DNA of 64,000 bases from Teredinibacter purpureus (GCF_014217335.1 NZ_CP060092.1:3179501-3243500); one strand, 5' to 3'; counted from the first letter of the stretch, positions 38,376 to 48,248 are shown. Notes: generated from the sequence alone by a model not told the origin. Program-made: numbers and translations.

Positions 38376-38542
38376 ATTGCCTCCATGTTAGAGGCAATTT
38401 AGAAGAAAACTACAAAGCCCAAATAATGATCTGCCTCGTTTCTAACAGATTGTATTCGGGACCGTTTTCCCATGGTTATACGGTACATTTTTATTCGAGT
38501 ATCTTGTTGAGTTAATCATCCTGCCCCAAAAAGCAGGTTTTT
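38376..38542 (+). promoter_or_regulatory. Structured leader with terminator-like hairpin before the operon start
   Basis: Three hairpins in order. The first is ATTGCCTC / GAGGCAAT (38376-38383 and 38391-38398). The second is ATCTG / CAGAT (38429-38433 and 38446-38450). The third is CCTGC / GCAGG (38520-38524 and 38533-38537), followed directly by TTTTT (38538-38542). The third looks like an intrinsic terminator and stands 30 bp before the first start codon. The GAGGCA arm of the first can instead pair with TGCCTC (38432-38437) inside the second, so alternative folds are possible. Confidence 0.4.
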
Positions 38543-38572
38543 CTATGATTAAGCAGTGATGGAGAATATTAC

Positions 38573-41500
38573 GTGGTAGCTAAGGAATGTAGTAGTTTCA
38601 ATAGTCTTGTAGAGTTGGGGCGCTATCGTGCTGAAAATAGCGGCGATAAAGTTGCCTACCACATGCTCAAGGATGGAAGCTTTATATCAAGGGCATATAC
38701 CTATAAAGACGTTGATGGATATGCGCGATCAATTGCGGCGGAGTTACAAAACCGTAACCTTGAAGGAGAGCGCGCGTTACTTTTGTTTCATACAGGCCTA
38801 GATTTCGTTATTGCTTTCATGGCTTGCCTGTACGCGGGTGTTATTGCTGTTCCTGTACATTTCCCCGGGCGAAAGAATAAAGACTGGGAGAACTTAGATA
38901 AAATCGTAGGTGATGCACGCGTTGCAATATTGATGAGCGATTCGAAGCACACGGATTTTATTTCGAAGTACAAGAATGGCTACGATGGTTTTAACTCCGC
39001 TGATTATTTGGAGATCGATGGTGTCGATATAGGGCTTGCCAACAATTGGCGAGATCCGAAAGTAGGGCGCGATGCTCTGGCCTTTTTACAATATACCTCG
39101 GGTTCTACGGGTATTCCGAAAGGGGTTATGGTCACCCATGGCAATCTTCTTCACAATGAAGAATTGATGAAAGTTGCCTACCAGCATAGTAGTGAAACAG
39201 TCATCGTATCTTGGCTGCCGCTCTATCACGATATGGGCCTAATTGGTAACGTGCTACATACGCTTTATCTAGGAAGCACCTGTTATTTAATGACACCAGT
39301 TGCGTTTTTACAGCAGCCGTTTCGTTGGCTAAAGGCCTTGTCTGATTACAAGGCACACAGTTGTTTTGCTCCGAACTTTGCCTATCAATTATGTTTAAAA
39401 CGCATTACACCCGAGCAAAGAGATTCGCTGGATTTAAGCCACTGGAAAATGGCCCTAAATGGCGCTGAGCCCGTACGTGCAGATACCTTGGATAGATTTT
39501 CCCAGTTTTTTGGGCCTTGTGGATTTAATGCAAAAACTGCCTATCCAGCCTATGGCCTTGCCGAAGCAACCTTATTTGTATCCGGTAGCGCGATGGATGA
39601 AGAGCCCCACATCGTATCGCTATCGTCTTCAGCCTTAAAAGACCACAAGGTAATCGTTGATGAAAGCTCTGACGGCACCCAGCGAATGGTGTGCTCCGGT
39701 GTATTGAATACAGAGCAAGACATCGTGATTGTTAATCCCGATACATTTGATGCATGCGCAGATGATGAGGTAGGAGAGATTTGGATTCATGGGCCTAGTG
39801 TCGCGCAAGGCTACTGGGAGAGAGCAGACGCAACCGAAGAGACATTTAGAGCAAAAATAAAGGGTGATGTAAAAGCTACACATTATTTGCGTACTGGAGA
39901 TCTTGGCTTTGTACAGCGTAATCGCCTTTTTATTGCCGGCCGAATAAAGGATATGGTTATTGTAAATGGAGCAAACTATTACCCTCAAGATATTGAAAAA
40001 TCCATACAAGAAGGCCATGAAGCACTAAAAGAAGGTTCTGGAGCCGTGTTTGGTGTCGTTCATGAGGAAAATGAGCAACTCGTTATTGTGCAAGAGGTTG
40101 AACGAACCCACCTCAAAAAAATAAATGTAGAGGACGTTTTCTCCTATATCAGAAACACGGTTTCGCAAGAATTCCAAAGTACGGTAGCGGCAATAGTATT
40201 AATAAAACCGATGACATTACCGCTCACTTCAAGTGGTAAAATTCAGCGTCGTAAAAGTAAGCAAATGATGTTTGATAACACGCTGAATGAGATAGCGCGT
40301 TGGTCAACGCTGGACCAAGCTAAGAGCAACGTCAATACGCAAGTATCGAATGATAATAGGCTTTCGGTAGACGCTAGCCGTCAACGCGCAAGTGAGCTTA
40401 TTGTATGGCTGAAAGAGTTTTCTTCTCGCGCGATAAATTCCCGCCTCATTGATGAAAGACGCACTGTCCCCCCGCATATTCTAATGAACTTCGCTACGCA
40501 AGGTTTGTTAGGTATGTGTGTCGATTCCGATTTTTCTGGGCAAGGCATGCAACATCGAGACTTTCTAGATGTGGTCCGCCATATGGGTGCCATGGACCCC
40601 AATCTCGCGTTACTTGTAGCGTTGCATAATGTGTTGGGTATTCGCCCCATTATGAATTATGGCTCTAAGGCCATAAAAGATAAATTTTTGGCGCCTTTGG
40701 CGAAAGGGACAATACTTGGAGCTTTTGCACTGAGCGAACCCGAAGCCGGGTCTAACCCTCATGCTATTGCCTCGTCTGCAGTTCCTAGCGCCGAAGGAGG
40801 CTGGGTTGTTAACGGCGAAAAATGTTGGATAGGTAACGCGGGTTGGGCGGGTGTTATTAATTGTTTTGTTAAAGTCTTTGATGAAAAAGGCAAGAATCTA
40901 GGTATTACGGCATTTGCTGTTGAGGTGGAACGGTCTGGCTTAATTGTTGGTGACGAATTGCCGACAATGGGCGTGAGAGGGATGGTACAAAATCGTGTGT
41001 ATTTCCGCGATATGCGTGTCACAGAAAAAGATGTACTCGGCGGTATTGGTCAAGGTATGGCCGTTGCACAAGACGCAATGAAGCATGGCCGGCTTATCAT
41101 TGCCGCTATGGGTTTAGGTGTCATGCAGCGCAGTGCACAGTTAACGTCTTTTTACGCGGCCAAGCGTAACGTCGCTGATGGACTACTGCTTGATAACCCC
41201 CTTATTCAGCAGCGCCTTACCGATATGCATGCGGGTAGTTTTGCCGCGCAATGTATGATTAATGGCATGGCCGAAATTCTCGACCTGGATGCAGGAAGAA
41301 ATCCCGATATTATCCCTATGGAAGTCTACGCATCGGTCAAAAGCTTTGGTTCTGAATATTGCGTAAAAGCAGTTGATCAGCTTATTCAGTTACTCGGTGG
41401 AAGGGGATATACCGATAATAATATTGCACCGAGATTATTGCGCGATACGCGAATATTTAGAATTTTCGAAGGGCCAACTGAAGTTCTTAACGGCTTTTTG

Positions 41501-42466
41501 GGCGCAAGTTTTACTCATAAGTCAACGGCCCTTAAACGTTTTATTACTGAAAATCTTCAGCTCAGTAATATTTATTCCGAAATGACTGAGCATGCTAATC
41601 AACTTGATAAATCGATTCACGAACTAAAAACTGAACATGGTGATTGTAGAATTACCGACCGGGCTGTCCGATGGATAAAATATGCTAAAGGTGAACTAGC
41701 CGGGCTCTTTATTGTAAAAGCTTTTTTACTTCACGCACGAGCTAAAAACGCAGTACATTCGCCCGAAGATATTAACCTGGCACTTTCTTGGTTACAGAAG
41801 GAAATTCGCTTAAGTTTATTCAATAGCCAGCAAGCCATCCACGATAGCTATCATTGGTCTGACGGAAAAGACCTCAATAAAGCCTTTAATACCCTAAATG
41901 ATTCAATTGGTTGTTTTGGCCAGAGTTCAACGGAACTCGAAATTAAGGTTGACAGCTGGTTGCGTCCTCGCGCTGACGCCACAATATTATCCCCGGATAC
42001 AACACTGGTAAATACAGCGGAACGAGAACCTTTCAATGCTGCCGTACATACCGCAGGTATCTCCAGCTTAATAGCTGAAGCTACAAACCAAGAAAACACT
42101 CACCACGCGGAAGACTTCGAAACGTTCATCATTGAGTGGCTTAAGCGAGAAGTTACACACTTTAGTGGAGATATATCAGCGCAAACGCAATTCTCTGAAT
42201 TAGGGTTGGATTCAGTTCTGTCAGTCGAGCTTGCTTTTGCATTGCAGGAAAAAGCCGGATTCGAAATCGACTCGACTGTGGTGTGGAGCTATCCAACCGT
42301 TCATGCGCTAGCACGTTATGTTGTTGATAACGTCAACCCGGTAGGCGAACAGAATGACGTTCCAGTAGAAGACGCGAAAAACAATAATAGTAGCGAAAAT
42401 GTGCAAGTAAATATCGCAGGGAAGCGAAGTGTTATTGATGAATTAATGGATGAACTCGATATTTAG
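38573..42466 (+). CDS. Trifunctional loading protein: fatty acyl-AMP ligase - acyl-CoA dehydrogenase - acyl carrier protein
   Basis: 1297 residues. Residues 1-590 are an adenylate-forming ligase of the fatty acyl-AMP ligase type: LQYTSGSTGIPKGVMVTHGN at about 170-190, SWLPLYHDMGLIG, AYGLAEATLFVSG, YLRTGDLGF and GKIQRRK near 560. Residues about 600-1000 are an acyl-CoA dehydrogenase fold: FALSEPEAGSNPHA near 717, the catalytic glutamate in RIFEGPTEVLNGF near 965, and LLGGRGYTDNN. A helical extension follows, then a carrier domain with the phosphopantetheine serine S1214 in LGLDSVLSVEL, and an acidic tail ending DELMDELDI. The expected work is to activate a free fatty acid with ATP, load it on the carrier and introduce a double bond with FAD. 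The GTG has a GGAG site eight bases upstream. The ACP tail probably docks with the next protein. Confidence 0.92.
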   Translation: MVAKECSSFNSLVELGRYRAENSGDKVAYHMLKDGSFISRAYTYKDVDGYARSIAAELQNRNLEGERALLLFHTGLDFVIAFMACLYAGVIAVPVHFPGRKNKDWENLDKIVGDARVAILMSDSKHTDFISKYKNGYDGFNSADYLEIDGVDIGLANNWRDPKVGRDALAFLQYTSGSTGIPKGVMVTHGNLLHNEELMKVAYQHSSETVIVSWLPLYHDMGLIGNVLHTLYLGSTCYLMTPVAFLQQPFRWLKALSDYKAHSCFAPNFAYQLCLKRITPEQRDSLDLSHWKMALNGAEPVRADTLDRFSQFFGPCGFNAKTAYPAYGLAEATLFVSGSAMDEEPHIVSLSSSALKDHKVIVDESSDGTQRMVCSGVLNTEQDIVIVNPDTFDACADDEVGEIWIHGPSVAQGYWERADATEETFRAKIKGDVKATHYLRTGDLGFVQRNRLFIAGRIKDMVIVNGANYYPQDIEKSIQEGHEALKEGSGAVFGVVHEENEQLVIVQEVERTHLKKINVEDVFSYIRNTVSQEFQSTVAAIVLIKPMTLPLTSSGKIQRRKSKQMMFDNTLNEIARWSTLDQAKSNVNTQVSNDNRLSVDASRQRASELIVWLKEFSSRAINSRLIDERRTVPPHILMNFATQGLLGMCVDSDFSGQGMQHRDFLDVVRHMGAMDPNLALLVALHNVLGIRPIMNYGSKAIKDKFLAPLAKGTILGAFALSEPEAGSNPHAIASSAVPSAEGGWVVNGEKCWIGNAGWAGVINCFVKVFDEKGKNLGITAFAVEVERSGLIVGDELPTMGVRGMVQNRVYFRDMRVTEKDVLGGIGQGMAVAQDAMKHGRLIIAAMGLGVMQRSAQLTSFYAAKRNVADGLLLDNPLIQQRLTDMHAGSFAAQCMINGMAEILDLDAGRNPDIIPMEVYASVKSFGSEYCVKAVDQLIQLLGGRGYTDNNIAPRLLRDTRIFRIFEGPTEVLNGFLGASFTHKSTALKRFITENLQLSNIYSEMTEHANQLDKSIHELKTEHGDCRITDRAVRWIKYAKGELAGLFIVKAFLLHARAKNAVHSPEDINLALSWLQKEIRLSLFNSQQAIHDSYHWSDGKDLNKAFNTLNDSIGCFGQSSTELEIKVDSWLRPRADATILSPDTTLVNTAEREPFNAAVHTAGISSLIAEATNQENTHHAEDFETFIIEWLKREVTHFSGDISAQTQFSELGLDSVLSVELAFALQEKAGFEIDSTVVWSYPTVHALARYVVDNVNPVGEQNDVPVEDAKNNNSSENVQVNIAGKRSVIDELMDELDI

Positions 42467-42521
42467 GCCACTCTAGTCTTTCATCGAACGTTAATTAAAA
42501 ATGGATTGTTAGAAAAAAGAT

Positions 42522-45500
42522 ATGTCGAATTCACGTATAGACAACAACGTACAGCCTGGGTTGAAAAAAACAACGGAAAGCCCTGATTTAAACTTAATGC
42601 TTGAAAAAGCGTTGGTTAAAATTCGAGCGCAGAAAAGTCAGATTCAAGCGTTAGAACATTCACGCTCCCAACCCATTGCTTTAGTGGGTATTGGCTGTCG
42701 TTTCCCAGGCGACGCCAATACCCCAGAAGATTTTTGGCAATTACTAACAACAGGCAAAAGCGTTATAGGGAATACTCCTGAGGGACGTTGGAGTTTTGAA
42801 CGCTATCTAGATACGTCCGGCAATACAAAAGGCACCATGTATACCAACGCCGGTGGCTTTATACGAGATGTTGAACAATTTGATCCTGCTTTTTTTGGGT
42901 TAACCCCTAGAGAAGCCAAGGCAATGGACCCGCAGCATCGGCTTCTACTCGAAGTGACATACGAAAGTTTAGAGAATGCAGGTATAGCCGTTAAAGACTT
43001 AAATGGCAGTAAAACCAGTGTAGTCGTTGGTATGGGGTCTGATGATTATCGCCAATATCTAAATAACTCCACCGATACACGCTTAATTGATGCCTATACG
43101 AGCTTAGGAACAACACGTAGCATAGCGATCGGCCGCATTGCTTACCTGCTTGGCTTACAGGGCCCTGCATTTCAGTTAGATACGTCCTGCTCTTCATCGT
43201 TATTGGCTATTCATTTGTCTTGTCAAATGTTGCGAAACGGCGAAAGTAATCTCGCGCTCGCTGGGGGCGTTAATTTAATGTTAACCCCTGAAATGAGCGT
43301 TGGGTTTTCCGAGTTGCAGGCACTGTCCCAGGCCGGTGAGTGTCGGGCCTTTGATGAAAAGGCCGATGGTTACGTACGTGGAGAAGGGTGCGGCATGGTC
43401 GTGCTCAAACGCCTTGATGATGCGCTGCGCGATGGTGACGATGTTTACGCCGTTATAAAAGGCGCCGCCGCCAATCATGACGGAAAGAGTAACGGCCTAA
43501 CGGCTCCGAATGGAGCCGCTCAGGAAAAAGTTATTCGTGAAGCGCTAAGCGCTGCAAAAATTTCACCGCAAGATGTCGGCTATGTCGAGGCTCACGGCAC
43601 GGGCACAAAACTTGGGGACCCTATCGAAGTGTTATCGCTAGGTCGTGTATACGGCGATCGCCCAACTGAACAAGCACCCTTATATTTGGGCTCCGTTAAA
43701 GCGGGGATCGGTCATTTAGAGGCTGGGGCAGGTGTTGCATCGTTTATTAAAACGGCTCTCGCATTAAAGCACAAAACACTGCCTGCACAACCGAGCTTTA
43801 CGCAACCAAACTCACATATTCCCTGGGGTCGCTTGCCGTTAAGTGTTGTCGAAAAAACACAGGCCTGGCCAGAGCAGAGCACACCTACGGCAGGTATAAG
43901 TGCGTTTGGTATGAGTGGAACTAATGTCCACTTAATTTTGTCTGCGCATGACGCTAACGTTGAAAAAGAAAACCCAGCAAGCCTTGATAGTTCAGGCGGA
44001 GAAACCTGCTCCCATTTGGCCATGATCAGCGCTGAAACACCTAAGAGCCTTAGCCAGCTCGCGGAAAAATATATTGCGTTTTTGTCTGAAAATAAAATGC
44101 AATTTAGTCCCGAAAACTTCGCAGCTTCCTGCAACCAGACACGTTCTTTATTGCGCTACCGTGCGGCACTTGTTGGCCGTAATCACGCTGATTTTATTGA
44201 GCAACTAGAAAGCTTGAAGCAAGACGCCTACGACACTGAACCAACAACGGCAATGGCCTCTAAAGCGGCTTTTCTGTTTACAGGGCAGGGTGCGCAATCC
44301 ATTGGTATGGGCCAATCGCTCTATCAAAAAAGTCCGTCTTTTAGAGTTATTTTTGATGAAATTATTGCACTTATTGATGGCGAACTATCCTGTTCACTAC
44401 GAGATATTATGTGGCCGAGTATCGACAAAAACGATGCCGCACGTGTAGAGTTATCAAACAATCTTTTAGCACAAACACAGTACACGCAACCGAGTTTATT
44501 CGCCTTAGAGTTGGCCTTGGCGAAGCTATGGATACAATGGGGCGTTAAACCCCAATATCTTATGGGGCATTCGGTAGGTGAAATTGCTGCCGCCTGTGTA
44601 GCGGGCGTTTTTAATTTGCCAGATGCGGTGAAACTTGTATGCGCTCGTGCTCGGTTGATGCAGGCATTACCTGAAGGCGGAAGCATGACAGCCGTTCATG
44701 CAAGCGAGCAGTGCGTGTTGCCGCACCTAGAGGCTGCATCGGGCACGGTTGTTATTGCTGGCGTTAATTCACCAGAGCAATGCGTTATTTCAGGTAATTC
44801 TCAGTCCCTAAAAGAAATAGGCAATACACTCATCGCTCACGGGCTGGACTTAACGCCTTTAAATGTCTCTCATGCATTTCATTCACCCTTAATGGCGCCG
44901 ATGCTAGAAGAATTCTCTAGCATTGCAGCCTCTATCGACTATCACACGCCCAGTATCACGATGGTGTCCACGGTGGATGCCACCTTAGACAGTAACGCCT
45001 TTGCTCAGCCGCAATATTGGGTGGAGCAAGTGTGCGCCGCCGTGAGATTCAGCGAAGGCGTTAGCACACTTGATACGCTCGGATGTCGCCAATATATAGA
45101 GCTAGGCCCCAAGCCCACATTAATAGGAATGGCCCTTTCAACACTGGATACTATTCAGTGTGCAATACCCAGCTTGAGAAAAAATCAAGACGATTGGGAA
45201 TGCCTACAACAAGGCATTGGACAATGGGTTAGTCATGGTCTTAAATTCGATTTCAATACGTTTTATAACAGTCAACATTTCTCCCTTAAAGGAAAGGCTG
45301 TTCGTCTACCGAGCTATAGTTTCGATCACGCATATTATTTTGCTGAAGGCGAAACCGTTGAACGTTATCGCGGCGAACCGCAAAGCAATATTTCTATTCA
45401 AAAAGACGGTAGTCATCCGCTTATCGGCGAGCAACTTATTCTACCATTGTCGAAAACGATACATTTCCAGCAATACCTTCGTCAAAATTCGCCTGTTTAT

Positions 45501-48248
45501 ATGCAAGACCACGTATTGTTTGGTCATGTCATAGGCGCTGCTGCCTCTCATCTTGTCAGTTTTATTAGCGCGGCGGAAAAAACATTAATACCCGAGACAT
45601 CGGGTTGTACCTACCTACACAATATACTGGTTATGAAACCCTTGCTCTTGTCGGGTGAGGCTTTGCCCGTACAGGTGATTTTTAGGCCAGAAGGAAAAGG
45701 CCATAATGCTGACCTCGTTAGCATGCCCAGTCACACCGCAGGAAATTTCGAAACTCATGTAAGCGCTCGTTTAACCACGGATACAGGTTCACTAGAAGAG
45801 CATTTTGAAAGTAAAAATGCCTACACGTTAATGTCAAAAACGACGGCAATCGGAAACGACGAATTCTACGCGAGCCATGCTCAGCTCGGCTTCCAGTTTG
45901 GGCCCTGTTTTCAGCTTATTAATAAATTGTGGCGAGTAGATTCCCATCATTCCTTAGTGGAAGTGAAGGCACAGAATGACATTCTCAGTGTCGACCCTAA
46001 AGCTACGTTGTACCCCATTTATCCCAGTCAACTTGATGTCTGTATACAAACGCTTGGAGATTTGATGAATGCTCAAATCGATAATACGCGCTATACGTAT
46101 ATCCCTTTTTCGCTTGCGGAGGTTAACTTCGAACACTATCTATTACAGGCAAATGAACCCTTAATGTGTGACGTTAAGCTTCATCATGATCAGGATAATG
46201 GTGGCGATAGCCTTGTGGGTGATATTTGGATATGGCAAAAAGAGGGTGGGCTTATTGCCACCGTAAAAGATTTTGAATGGCGCAAAGTTAGCAATACAAC
46301 AATGCGTAACTCATTGCAGCTAAACGAAAATGATCACCATTGTTACCAACAAGAATGGCAAGATAAAAGTATTGTGGAGGCATTACCCGCTAGCAATAAA
46401 AAAATCAATAGCGTAATTGTTTTTGCGGAAGAGAACGCTTTATCCGACGCGGTTATTGCATACCATACAGCGTTAAACACGCCGCTTACGATTGTTTACC
46501 GAGCCGTAGAATACAGCCATATCGGCGATAAAATTACGGTTGACCCAAGGCAAAAGGAACATTTAGAACGCTTAAATGCACTACATGATGCTGCAAACGC
46601 AACCACGGTTTTTTTATGGTCTAGCAGCACTGAACTAGAAGCTGCTTGCATCGGTTTAACTCATTGGCTCCAGAGTATTGACACGCTATCACGCCTTTTA
46701 ATTGTCTCGCAAGATAGTACCCAAGGGTTTGAGAGTGATTACCCATACGGCGACATTGGGCAAGCTTTTTGGGGCTATACCCGTTCACTAGTGCTTGAAC
46801 GCCCGGATATTCACTGTACCACCTTACATGCAAGCGCCAATGACAGTGCAGAAAGCATTGCGACCCTAGCGGGCCGTATCCTTAATAGCACGAACGCTGA
46901 AACTCACCTTCGGTTAGATAACGCCCAAGTCCAGGTAGCGCGATTAAAACCCACAGCACTTCCCGAAACAGCCGTACAGATTAAAGCGGGCTGCACCTAT
47001 TTATTAACGGGTGCATTTGGTGGTGTAGGGCGCTTACTGATGACATGGCTCGTTGCCCAAGGCGCAAAACATCTCACAATTCTGTCTCATCGTCAGGCTA
47101 GTTCCGTCGAGCGCGAATGGCTTGATGCGCTTAACGTAGATATAAATATTCACATAATTGACATTACACACTGTAGCCACGCAACATTCACGAATACTCT
47201 TAAGAGTGTTGAAAAACCACTCGCGGGTGTATTCCACTTGGCCGGACGAGTGCAAGATTCGGCGCTAGAGGGGCTTAATCTAGAAAAGTTTCAACAAGTG
47301 ATTGGCGCCAAAGCACTAGGCGGTTGGAACCTATTAAAAAGTATTGCAGCGGTATCATCAGAGATGACCGTTGAGCTAGATTTTATTGTGATGTTTTCAT
47401 CTGCATCAGGTGTTCTCGGTTCTGCTGGCCAAATAAATTATGCTGCCGCTAATGCCTACCTCGACGGCCTAGTGGATTTTGGTCGTAGACAAGGGCTACC
47501 TGTACAAAGTGTTGCATGGGGTTTATGGGCTGGAATAGGGATGGGCGCCGATAAAACATTGGTGCAGCGTCTAGCGCACACCGGTATAAAAGCCATTGAA
47601 CGTGAACAAGCGTTTGTTCAGTTATCGCAGATTTTAAGTCAAGCAAAAAATAACGCACAAGACAATGATCATTCTCAGCGTCTGGTTATTGTCCCTACCG
47701 ACTGGCCCCTCTACCTAAAAAGCTATTACGGTGCGCATAAAGTAACGCCAAGTTTTCTGAGTGAACTGGTAACCCGTGCTACCAAACCTAGTGTTTCGAG
47801 TGATAACGCACAAAGCACGAAAAATGCTGACGAAAACATTGCCCGCTTACAGGCCCTACCACTGGCCGCTCGAGAAAAAGATGTGGCAGCTGTGGTAAAA
47901 AAACAGCTAAAAATGGTGATGTCTTTTGATATATCACATGTTGATATGGACAGGCCACTACAAGAATTAGGAATGGATTCACTTATGGCCGTAGCCATTC
48001 GTGATGGCATTGGAAAATATTTCGGTCGTCAATTGCCAACCGCTATTCTATTCAAGCAGCCATCTGCTGCCGCCCTAACGCGCTATCTATTGGATGAGTT
48101 TTTCCAACAAGAAGAATCGCCGGGTCTGGAAAAAAATAATACCGATAGTCAAACAATCAGTGATGATGACAATATTGATATCGACGCTTTATTAGAAATG
48201 TCCGATAGCGAAGTTGATCTTTTACTTGATTTGATAGGGGACGATTAA
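42522..48248 (+). CDS. Type I polyketide synthase module 1: KS-AT-DH-KR-ACP
   Basis: 1908 residues. A coiled-coil docking segment (about 20-48) precedes the ketosynthase. The KS has C223 in DTSCSSS, where DTACSSS is usual, EAHGTGT, and GIGHLEAGAG in place of NIGH. The malonyl-type AT has S684 in GHSVGE and HAFH at 784. The DH has H997, with the motif proline replaced by alanine, and D1172 in LDVCIQ. No enoylreductase is present. The KR has TGAFGGVG at about 1496, Y1640 in NYAAANA and a VQD motif. The ACP serine is S1820 in LGMDSLMAV, with an acidic helical tail (ALLEMSDSEVDLLLDLIGDD). It should take the acyl chain from the loading ACP, add one malonate and leave an enoyl chain. It starts 55 bp after the loading gene. 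Confidence 0.94.
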   Translation: MSNSRIDNNVQPGLKKTTESPDLNLMLEKALVKIRAQKSQIQALEHSRSQPIALVGIGCRFPGDANTPEDFWQLLTTGKSVIGNTPEGRWSFERYLDTSGNTKGTMYTNAGGFIRDVEQFDPAFFGLTPREAKAMDPQHRLLLEVTYESLENAGIAVKDLNGSKTSVVVGMGSDDYRQYLNNSTDTRLIDAYTSLGTTRSIAIGRIAYLLGLQGPAFQLDTSCSSSLLAIHLSCQMLRNGESNLALAGGVNLMLTPEMSVGFSELQALSQAGECRAFDEKADGYVRGEGCGMVVLKRLDDALRDGDDVYAVIKGAAANHDGKSNGLTAPNGAAQEKVIREALSAAKISPQDVGYVEAHGTGTKLGDPIEVLSLGRVYGDRPTEQAPLYLGSVKAGIGHLEAGAGVASFIKTALALKHKTLPAQPSFTQPNSHIPWGRLPLSVVEKTQAWPEQSTPTAGISAFGMSGTNVHLILSAHDANVEKENPASLDSSGGETCSHLAMISAETPKSLSQLAEKYIAFLSENKMQFSPENFAASCNQTRSLLRYRAALVGRNHADFIEQLESLKQDAYDTEPTTAMASKAAFLFTGQGAQSIGMGQSLYQKSPSFRVIFDEIIALIDGELSCSLRDIMWPSIDKNDAARVELSNNLLAQTQYTQPSLFALELALAKLWIQWGVKPQYLMGHSVGEIAAACVAGVFNLPDAVKLVCARARLMQALPEGGSMTAVHASEQCVLPHLEAASGTVVIAGVNSPEQCVISGNSQSLKEIGNTLIAHGLDLTPLNVSHAFHSPLMAPMLEEFSSIAASIDYHTPSITMVSTVDATLDSNAFAQPQYWVEQVCAAVRFSEGVSTLDTLGCRQYIELGPKPTLIGMALSTLDTIQCAIPSLRKNQDDWECLQQGIGQWVSHGLKFDFNTFYNSQHFSLKGKAVRLPSYSFDHAYYFAEGETVERYRGEPQSNISIQKDGSHPLIGEQLILPLSKTIHFQQYLRQNSPVYMQDHVLFGHVIGAAASHLVSFISAAEKTLIPETSGCTYLHNILVMKPLLLSGEALPVQVIFRPEGKGHNADLVSMPSHTAGNFETHVSARLTTDTGSLEEHFESKNAYTLMSKTTAIGNDEFYASHAQLGFQFGPCFQLINKLWRVDSHHSLVEVKAQNDILSVDPKATLYPIYPSQLDVCIQTLGDLMNAQIDNTRYTYIPFSLAEVNFEHYLLQANEPLMCDVKLHHDQDNGGDSLVGDIWIWQKEGGLIATVKDFEWRKVSNTTMRNSLQLNENDHHCYQQEWQDKSIVEALPASNKKINSVIVFAEENALSDAVIAYHTALNTPLTIVYRAVEYSHIGDKITVDPRQKEHLERLNALHDAANATTVFLWSSSTELEAACIGLTHWLQSIDTLSRLLIVSQDSTQGFESDYPYGDIGQAFWGYTRSLVLERPDIHCTTLHASANDSAESIATLAGRILNSTNAETHLRLDNAQVQVARLKPTALPETAVQIKAGCTYLLTGAFGGVGRLLMTWLVAQGAKHLTILSHRQASSVEREWLDALNVDINIHIIDITHCSHATFTNTLKSVEKPLAGVFHLAGRVQDSALEGLNLEKFQQVIGAKALGGWNLLKSIAAVSSEMTVELDFIVMFSSASGVLGSAGQINYAAANAYLDGLVDFGRRQGLPVQSVAWGLWAGIGMGADKTLVQRLAHTGIKAIEREQAFVQLSQILSQAKNNAQDNDHSQRLVIVPTDWPLYLKSYYGAHKVTPSFLSELVTRATKPSVSSDNAQSTKNADENIARLQALPLAAREKDVAAVVKKQLKMVMSFDISHVDMDRPLQELGMDSLMAVAIRDGIGKYFGRQLPTAILFKQPSAAALTRYLLDEFFQQEESPGLEKNNTDSQTISDDDNIDIDALLEMSDSEVDLLLDLIGDD

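Larger units (their letters stand above)
36557..38572. other. 2-kb gene-free AT-rich region before the polyketide operon
   Basis: No open frame of 60 codons or more occurs on either strand, and I see no broken gene, tRNA or insertion sequence. The base composition is visibly more AT-rich than the genes around it, with many runs of T and TATT-type words. Structures that stand out: an 8-bp inverted repeat AACTCGTT/AACGAGTT (37006-37013 and 37030-37037), a perfect 16-bp palindrome (38125-38140), a TATAAT box (38331-38336) and three hairpins near the right end. It probably carries the control region of the polyketide operon. The left 1.4 kb remain unexplained. Confidence 0.6.
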
